A stretch of 64,000 bases of DNA from the NCBI GenBank assembly GCA_964642855.1, contig CAZXSK010000004.1, positions 1-64,000 on the forward strand, written 5' to 3'. Below, piece by piece: positions 59,384-64,000 of this stretch. Made by a program: the position numbers and the translations under genes. Each line of letters starts with the position of its first letter. Positions within the stretch are counted from its first letter, which is position 1. Below the pieces are notes generated by a model. It saw only the letters and a list, made by a program, of their open reading frames with translations. It made no database searches and was not told the origin of the DNA. The stretch is from CAZXSK01 sp964642855. GTDB taxonomy: Bacteria > Planctomycetota > Phycisphaerae > SM23-33.

Positions 59384-60367
59384 GTGCCCGAAGTCGTCTG
59401 TCTTGGCGAGCTCCTGATCGATTTCTGTGCCGCCGACGAAGACGCTCCCCTATCCGAGGCTCGGACATTCCTCAAGGCTCCGGGTGGGGCACCGGCCAAC
59501 GTCGCCGTGGGCCTGGCGAGATTAGGCCTGTCGGCCGGCCTGATTGCAGCCGTAGGAAACGACCCCTTCGGAGACTACCTCCGGAATCTCGTTGCGGAGG
59601 AGGGCGTGGATGTCTCGCACCTCGTGCAGGTCGAAGAGGCCCGGACATCGCTGGCCTTTATCGCCTCGCGCAGCGACGGAAAGAAGGATATCTCCTTCTA
59701 CCGCCACCCGGGAGCAGACATGATGCTCGCCCCCGAGCACATCGATACCGCCTACCTTCACGCTGCCGAAGCGTTCCACTACGGTTCGATCAGCCTCATC
59801 GACCCGTCCCCCGCCGAGGCAACTTTCGAGGCTCACCTGGCCGCACAGGAATCGGGTTGTCTCATCAGCTACGACCCCAACTGGCGGCCCACGCTCTGGC
59901 CGGACCACGAACTTGCCCGGGAGCGGCTGCTGGCGGGCTTCGGCGGAACCCACGTGGCCAAAGTGAGCGAAGAGGAATGGGAGTTCATCACGGGCCATGA
60001 GAATTTCAATGCCGGCGCCCATGTCCTGCTGGACCGCGGGCCGGAACTGGTCGTCCGAAGCGAAGGCGAGTCCGGAGCAAGCTTCGCAACCGCGAAGGTA
60101 TTCGGCCACGTCAGGCCTTTCCGTGTGGAGTGCATCGAGTCTACCGGGGCTGGCGACGGCTTCGTTGCTTGCCTGATCGCGGAACTGCTTGGCCACTGGA
60201 GGCAAGGCACGCGCCCGGGGGAGCTCGATCAGCAGGAACTGATGCGCATCTGTCGTCGGGCCAACGCAGCCGGAGCACTGGCATGTACACGGGTCGGGGC
60301 AATCCCATCTCTTCCGACCGTTTCGCAGGTAGATGAGTTTCTCCAAGCTGGCAACTCGACCGTTTGA
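59384..60367 (+). CDS. PfkB-family carbohydrate kinase (fructokinase-like)
   Basis: ATP-dependent sugar kinase, 327 residues. PGGAPANVAVGLARLG (33-48) is the first PfkB signature; STGAGDGF (253-260) is the second, with catalytic Asp258. Sequence between (SFYRHPGADMMLAPEHID, YDPNWRPTLWP) is most like fructokinases. It starts at GTG 59384, with GGGAGG 8 nt upstream. No sugar transporter is adjacent. Confidence 0.88.
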   Translation: MPEVVCLGELLIDFCAADEDAPLSEARTFLKAPGGAPANVAVGLARLGLSAGLIAAVGNDPFGDYLRNLVAEEGVDVSHLVQVEEARTSLAFIASRSDGKKDISFYRHPGADMMLAPEHIDTAYLHAAEAFHYGSISLIDPSPAEATFEAHLAAQESGCLISYDPNWRPTLWPDHELARERLLAGFGGTHVAKVSEEEWEFITGHENFNAGAHVLLDRGPELVVRSEGESGASFATAKVFGHVRPFRVECIESTGAGDGFVACLIAELLGHWRQGTRPGELDQQELMRICRRANAAGALACTRVGAIPSLPTVSQVDEFLQAGNSTV

Positions 60368-60407
60368 GCCCTTGCTTTGCCCGGCTGCGATCCGTAGAAG
60401 GGACAGC

Positions 60408-61148
60408 ATGAATCGAGTTACCGCCAAGGTCGCCCTTGCCCGCCACACCGAGGCCCCGCAGGAGCTGATCGCCTCTGCAGCCAAACTCTGCTACGCGAGC
60501 GATGCGGATGGCATCCTGCAGCAGGATGCCTCCAACGCGCGGAAATTCGTGGCGATGATCAAGAAGCTGGGCCATTACAGCCCGCTCGAGCATGCGTCGT
60601 TCTCGTTCCTTGTGGAGGGTGTTTCGCGAGCGATGACCCATCAGTTGGTAAGGCATCGCCTGGCGAGCTACTCCCAGCGATCCCAGCGGTACGTCGCCCA
60701 CGCGGATTTCGACTTTGTCATGCCCCCCCAACTGGAGGGAAAAACCGTGGAGGCAGACGGCCGAACCATCCCGGCCGAGCAATACTTCAACGAAACGATG
60801 GAGCAGATCGCCGAGCGGTATGGCAAGCTCTGCGAGGCGATGGGCGGCAAGGGCGAATCCACCAATCAGGACGCGAGATACATCCTGCCCAATGCCTGCG
60901 AAACGAAGATCTTCGTGACGATGAACGCACGCGAGTTGCTTCATTTCTTCTCGGAGCGTCTCTGTCTCCGCGCCCAATGGGAGATCCGCGGCGTGGCCGA
61001 GCAAATGCTACAGCTTGTGCGCGAAGTCTGTCCGGCTGTGTTCGAGGGGGCAGGACCCAAGTGCGTCATGTGCGGCCACTGTCCCGAAGGCAAGATGACC
61101 TGCGGAAAGTACGCCGAGATCAAGGCGAAGTACGCTCCCGAGGCCTGA
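60408..61148 (+). CDS. thyX: flavin-dependent thymidylate synthase ThyX
   Basis: Makes dTMP from dUMP using FAD, NADPH and methylenetetrahydrofolate. The 246-residue protein carries the ThyX motif RHRLASYSQRSQRY (82-95), preceded by EHASFSFLVEGVSRAMTHQL. The C-terminal region has four Cys (KCVMCGHCPEGKMTCGKY), which could bind a metal and are not part of the minimal ThyX core. AGAAGGGA precedes the ATG. The 3' end overlaps the convergent methyltransferase gene by 29 nt. Confidence 0.94.
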   Translation: MNRVTAKVALARHTEAPQELIASAAKLCYASDADGILQQDASNARKFVAMIKKLGHYSPLEHASFSFLVEGVSRAMTHQLVRHRLASYSQRSQRYVAHADFDFVMPPQLEGKTVEADGRTIPAEQYFNETMEQIAERYGKLCEAMGGKGESTNQDARYILPNACETKIFVTMNARELLHFFSERLCLRAQWEIRGVAEQMLQLVREVCPAVFEGAGPKCVMCGHCPEGKMTCGKYAEIKAKYAPEA

Positions 61149-61920
61149 CAACGTAGATAACTCTTGGGCAGTCGGCCCGGGCTGGCTGGAAATCCCGTCC
61201 GTCCAGTTGCTCCGAGGCTTCCCAGCCTTGCCGGACCAGAAGCCGGTCGATCTCGCACTGCTCCCACGCCCGCTGGAAGTGCGTTTCGGCAAAGCTCTGC
61301 CGCTTGCCGCCTTCATCCAGATGTCCCCGAACATCCCACCGGCAGATCCGTGTCTGCTCGTCAAATGACGTGCTCACATCCACTCGCCACCGTCCGCCGT
61401 CATCCTCGAAGGTCTGACTGCGAACGTACTTCTGCCGGTAACCGGGCAACGTGTTGATATCGAAGAAGAACTGCCCTTGAGGCTTGGCTTTCTCTCGAAC
61501 CCTGCGGAGAACGACTTCGAGATCTTCCGGAGTCAGGATGTAGTTCAGGCTGTCGAAGATGCAGGTCACCACGTCGAACCTGTCCTCCAACTGAAGCTGC
61601 CGGACATCTTGAACATGGAATTCCGCATTGGGTGCGTTCGTTCGAGCATGCTCGATCATGTCCGATGATCGATCGACTCCGGTGACGCGGAATCCCGCCC
61701 GGCAGGCCAGTTCGGCCAGAAGCCCGGTGCCGCAACACAGGTCCAGCCAGGTTTGCCGACCGGCAACGTCTGGCACAATCCGCTCCCTGAGCACCGGCCA
61801 GACACGATGGGTCCACGCTCCCCACCTTTCGTTGTAGATCCGGGCAAATACCGGCCCATACGGCACACCTTCAGCCAGGCTGCTATCGCCGTCGCGGGTC
61901 ACTGACCTGATCTCCCACAC
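61120..61920 (-). CDS. SAM-dependent class I methyltransferase
   Basis: A 266-residue protein with WLDLCCGTGLLAELACRAG (SAM-binding motif I), GVDRSSDMIEHA (motif II) and FDVVTCIFDSLNYIL. Substrate unknown. Its GTG start at 61920 lies inside the end of the truncated CYTH gene (38-nt overlap); an in-frame GTG at 61866 is an alternative. No clear Shine-Dalgarno for either, so the true N-terminus is uncertain. Confidence 0.78.
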   Translation of the reverse strand: MWEIRSVTRDGDSSLAEGVPYGPVFARIYNERWGAWTHRVWPVLRERIVPDVAGRQTWLDLCCGTGLLAELACRAGFRVTGVDRSSDMIEHARTNAPNAEFHVQDVRQLQLEDRFDVVTCIFDSLNYILTPEDLEVVLRRVREKAKPQGQFFFDINTLPGYRQKYVRSQTFEDDGGRWRVDVSTSFDEQTRICRWDVRGHLDEGGKRQSFAETHFQRAWEQCEIDRLLVRQGWEASEQLDGRDFQPARADCPRVIYVVRPRERTSP

Positions 61921-62185
61921 TCAGCATCATGCCGCTGTATGAATCGACGGGGTAATAGACAAGAGCATCAGACCATCTGGCAGCAACTGCATCGGGTCTG
62001 TGATAGTGGATCAGCGCGGTCTCGATCTCCCCCTGACGAAGCTTCAGCCGACCTTGGTCGACACGGAAGTAGGTGTCGATCTGACGATCCGTGCCGTGGT
62101 AATCCGCTCCGACCGCTCTGAGGGCCTTACCTGTCGCCCGGGGATCGCGACATCTGGCCTTGATCTCGGCGTTCGTGTGACCCAT
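61883..62185 (-). pseudogene. truncated CYTH-domain (class IV adenylate cyclase-like) gene
   Basis: Only 100 residues, against about 170-180 for the family. The N-terminal half is clearly CYTH: NAEIKARCRDPRATGKALRA (the E.K element), IDTYFRVDQGRLKLRQGE and ETALIHYHRPD. After VDSYSGMM the similarity stops and the frame ends at DPRRR; the C-terminal half (the second set of metal and phosphate ligands) is absent in all frames because the methyltransferase begins there. A deletion or fusion event probably removed it. It would not form a closed triphosphate tunnel. Confidence 0.6.
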
Positions 62186-62198
62186 CCGCAGTCGGGGG

Positions 62199-62798
62199 TT
62201 ACGATTCGTCCTGGTCTTCAGCCTGCGACGTCCGCCCGAGGCGGCTGAGGATGTCCTGCCTCAACTGCTCCGCCAGCGCCTCATCTTCCCCGAGCGGAAC
62301 GATAGTCTGGATCTCCCCGTCTTCGGAGCGCCAGTCCGTACGCATCCGGTTGCCGTAGGAGAACAGGTCGAATGCCTCGGAGGTGGAAGTAACCTGAATC
62401 ACCGGACGGCTGGACCGAACGGCCTTGGCAACCACCCGGACGTCAAACTCGTCCTTCTCCTGATCGCTTGGGACGATCCGGACCTCGGCCGATCGATAGA
62501 TGGTCTGCAGTGTGCTTTCCTTACGGGCGAAATCGCTGGCAGCGTCTTTCCGCCAGAACTCGAACCAATGCTTGCCCGTGATGGGCCTGGTGCGGATCAC
62601 ACCGGTCCGCCGGTCCTGGTAAGCAATCTCAAAACCGTAGCGGTCCAACGTGTCGGTCGCGGCGTTCCACACCTCTGCGAAGGCTTTCTGGCCGGACGTC
62701 TGCTCGGGTGCTGGCCCGATGGGTTCGGTATGGCTTCCGCACCCAGATCCCGCCAGGCATGCTACTCCCAAGATCATTAATGGCAATCCTTTGCGCAT
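62199..62798 (-). CDS. lipoprotein of unknown function
   Basis: A 199-residue predicted lipoprotein; signal peptide with lipobox and Cys20 (MILGVACLAGSGC). The mature part has WNAATDTLDRYGFEIAYQDR and VIRTRPITGKHWFEFWRKDA, patterns seen in planctomycete outer-membrane lipoproteins of unknown role; RPVIQVTSTSEAFDLF follows. GAGGG precedes the ATG at 62798; the 82-codon extension is not supported. The CYTH remnant follows 13 nt after the stop. Confidence 0.6.
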   Translation of the reverse strand: MRKGLPLMILGVACLAGSGCGSHTEPIGPAPEQTSGQKAFAEVWNAATDTLDRYGFEIAYQDRRTGVIRTRPITGKHWFEFWRKDAASDFARKESTLQTIYRSAEVRIVPSDQEKDEFDVRVVAKAVRSSRPVIQVTSTSEAFDLFSYGNRMRTDWRSEDGEIQTIVPLGEDEALAEQLRQDILSRLGRTSQAEDQDES

Positions 62799-62937
62799 CT
62801 GATAAACCCTCGAAAAACCGCTGCTTTCCTGTCGTCGGGCTTGCCCAGCTACCCGTCGAATCGTAGGTTTCTGGTGATCACAAGCTACCTCGGCAACCGC
62901 GAGCTGGCCTGCACACCGGCCCAGCACCAATGCCCCC

Positions 62938-62975
62938 GGCCCCGGAACTCTGCCCGGTCTTCCGGGGCTCTTTTT
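62938..62975 (+). terminator. rho-independent terminator in the gap before rsmD
   Basis: GCCCCGG (62939-62945) pairs perfectly with CCGGGGC (62962-62968), followed by TCTTTTT. The 344-nt gap 62799-63142 holds no protein gene, and no plus-strand gene ends before this terminator, so it may end a short untranslated transcript or be part of an rsmD leader. Confidence 0.6.
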
Positions 62976-63142
62976 GCGCCCCGCTCCTCGGGCTATCCTA
63001 TCTTGTTCCCGCCCGAACGGGAAAGCAAACGGAAAACGCCCCACCTGCCGGCATGGACGTCCCCCTGCTCTGCCCGGTAGAATACCTTCCCGGAAGGAAA
63101 CCCGGCTGCGCGAGACTGGTTGAATTCAGGGAGGTTACCGCC

Positions 63143-63727
63143 ATGAGAATCGAAGCCGGCCTGTACAAAGGGCGCAAGATCCTGCCTCCCCCGGGGGGTA
63201 GCGGCACACGCCCCATGACCGGGTTCGTCAAGAAGTCGCTCTTCGGGACACTTCTCGACTGGGTCGAGGGCGCCCTCGTGCTGGACCTCTACAGCGGCAC
63301 GGGCACGATGGGCCTCGAGGCTCTCTCAAGGGGGGCGCGCAAGGTCTGTTTCGCCGAACACAATCGATCCGTCATCGAGCGACTTCGGAGGAATCTCCGA
63401 GACATCGGTAGAGGCGACGACTGCGTCATCTGGGCGGGCAACATCGAAGCCAGTCTGGCCGGCTGGCTGACCGGCCTGGGGGAGAAGGTGGACCTTGCCT
63501 TTGTCGACCCCCCCTTCAGCCGGGCACGCAAGTGGGACTGGGACTCCGTCGGCCAGAGGGTCTTCCAACCGCTCTCCGAGCATCTGCTGCCGGATGGCCG
63601 GACCGTGCTCCGCCTGCCCAAGAAGACCGGAGCGCCCGATCACCTTGGCGGGCTGGACGTGGTCAAAGTCAAGGAGTATGGGGGAATGGACGTTCGAATC
63701 TACACCCACCCGGTGCAAGAGGAATAG
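63143..63727 (+). CDS. rsmD: 16S rRNA (guanine966-N2)-methyltransferase RsmD
   Basis: Methylates G966 of 16S rRNA. The 194-residue protein has KGRKILPPPGGSGTRPMTGF (substrate-binding start), LVLDLYSGTGTMGLEALSRG (SAM motif) and LAFVDPPFSRA, the catalytic DPPF (usually DPPY in RsmD). AGGGAGG lies before the ATG at 63143; the earlier in-frame start at 62930 overlaps the terminator. The next gene begins 1 codon-step after its stop (TAGATG). Confidence 0.88.
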   Translation: MRIEAGLYKGRKILPPPGGSGTRPMTGFVKKSLFGTLLDWVEGALVLDLYSGTGTMGLEALSRGARKVCFAEHNRSVIERLRRNLRDIGRGDDCVIWAGNIEASLAGWLTGLGEKVDLAFVDPPFSRARKWDWDSVGQRVFQPLSEHLLPDGRTVLRLPKKTGAPDHLGGLDVVKVKEYGGMDVRIYTHPVQEE

Positions 63728-64000
63728 ATGGCTGCGTCTTCGTACCTGTATTTCGAGCCGGAGAAGATCGCCCGGCTGAAGAACCTGAACCTGATGGCCC
63801 GCCAGGCCGTCGAGGGATTCATCTCCGGCCTGCACCGGAGTCCGCATCGCGGTTTCTCCGTCGAGTTCTCCGAACACCGGGAATACTCGCCGGGCGACGA
63901 TCTGCGACACCTCGATTGGGTCGCCTGGGCCCGATCCGACCGGTACTACATCAAGCAGTACGAACAGGAAACCAATCTCCGTTCGTATATCCTCCTCGAC
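63728..64000 (+). CDS. DUF58 domain protein (N-terminal part, truncated by window end)
   Basis: The 91 visible residues contain the DUF58 signature: GFISGLHRSPHRGFSVEFSE followed by REYSPGDDLRHLDWVAWARS. DUF58 proteins are usually encoded beside MoxR-type ATPases and VWA proteins in BatA/BatB-like clusters. The ATG directly abuts the rsmD stop, indicating one operon; the gene continues beyond 64000. Confidence 0.85.
   Translation, partial: MAASSYLYFEPEKIARLKNLNLMARQAVEGFISGLHRSPHRGFSVEFSEHREYSPGDDLRHLDWVAWARSDRYYIKQYEQETNLRSYILLD

Noticed and set aside
62799..63142. Possible SRP or 6S RNA
   Set aside because: The conserved GGAAGGAAGCAGCC-type SRP loop and 6S long-hairpin architecture are absent; only a terminator is certain.
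1..64000. CRISPR array, insertion sequence, integrase or phage genes
   Set aside because: No regularly spaced repeats, transposase or integrase motifs, or attachment-site duplications were seen; the window is ordinary chromosome.

Overview
The window is high-GC, gene-dense bacterial chromosome. Gene content points to a Planctomycetota bacterium, probably a Phycisphaerae-like lineage. The signs are a PEP-CTERM exoprotein carrying a dockerin-like Ca-binding repeat, a LamG exoprotein, a DUF4091 protein, two Gfo/Idh/MocA oxidoreductases, GH2 glycosidases, a zinc-independent L31, ThyX instead of ThyA, and many secreted proteins of unknown function. This assignment is inference; no rRNA lies in the window. 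A run of exactly 100 Ns (23809-23908) shows it is a draft scaffold. FlgM implies a flagellar regulon elsewhere in the genome.

Layout. 0.1-10 kb: beta-mannosidase, a secreted lectin-fold protein, truA, a second GH2 enzyme, then a leftward aldo/keto reductase and Eis-like acetyltransferase pair. 10-17 kb: an SPFH-GYF / zinc-ribbon membrane pair, dnaN, a secreted protein, a DciA-like helicase loader, an MTA-phosphorylase-family gene and a 64-residue protein. 17-25 kb: PEP-CTERM protein, the ilvBN operon behind a valine-rich leader peptide, the gapped DUF4091 protein and tRNA-Thr. 25-33 kb: lipoprotein hydrolase, DUF2007-like protein, an Arg/Asp-repeat small protein behind a structured leader, rpmE-prfA, two tiny overlapping genes, tRNA-Leu, a TPR-esterase and an oxidoreductase. 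33-45 kb: trpF lacking its catalytic Cys, a membrane TPR protein, ahcY, a leftward signalling operon (HTH-receiver, HDOD-GAF histidine kinase, receiver-GAF), flgM and mnmG. 45-50 kb: a cluster of GYF_2/DUF4190-like membrane proteins, then ribH-nusB-membrane protein-ftsY. 50-64 kb: LamG/repeat/HEAT exoprotein, small enzymes, pdxH, a MEMO-family protein, a pgsA-ribBA-lipoprotein operon, a PfkB kinase, thyX, a methyltransferase overlapping a truncated CYTH gene, rsmD and the start of a DUF58 gene.

Themes. Riboflavin synthesis (ribH, ribBA), translation (truA, prfA, rpmE, mnmG, rsmD, two tRNAs) and the S-adenosylmethionine cycle (ahcY, MTA phosphorylase) are represented. Sigma70-like -35/-10 pairs with 16-17 nt spacers are common, and four of the promoters place the start codon only 7-10 nt after the -10 box, suggesting leaderless mRNAs. 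The best leads for something undescribed are the leaderless Val-rich ilv leader, the GYF_2 membrane modules, the HTH-receiver signalling operon with direct repeats upstream, and the structured leader before the Arg/Asp-repeat protein.
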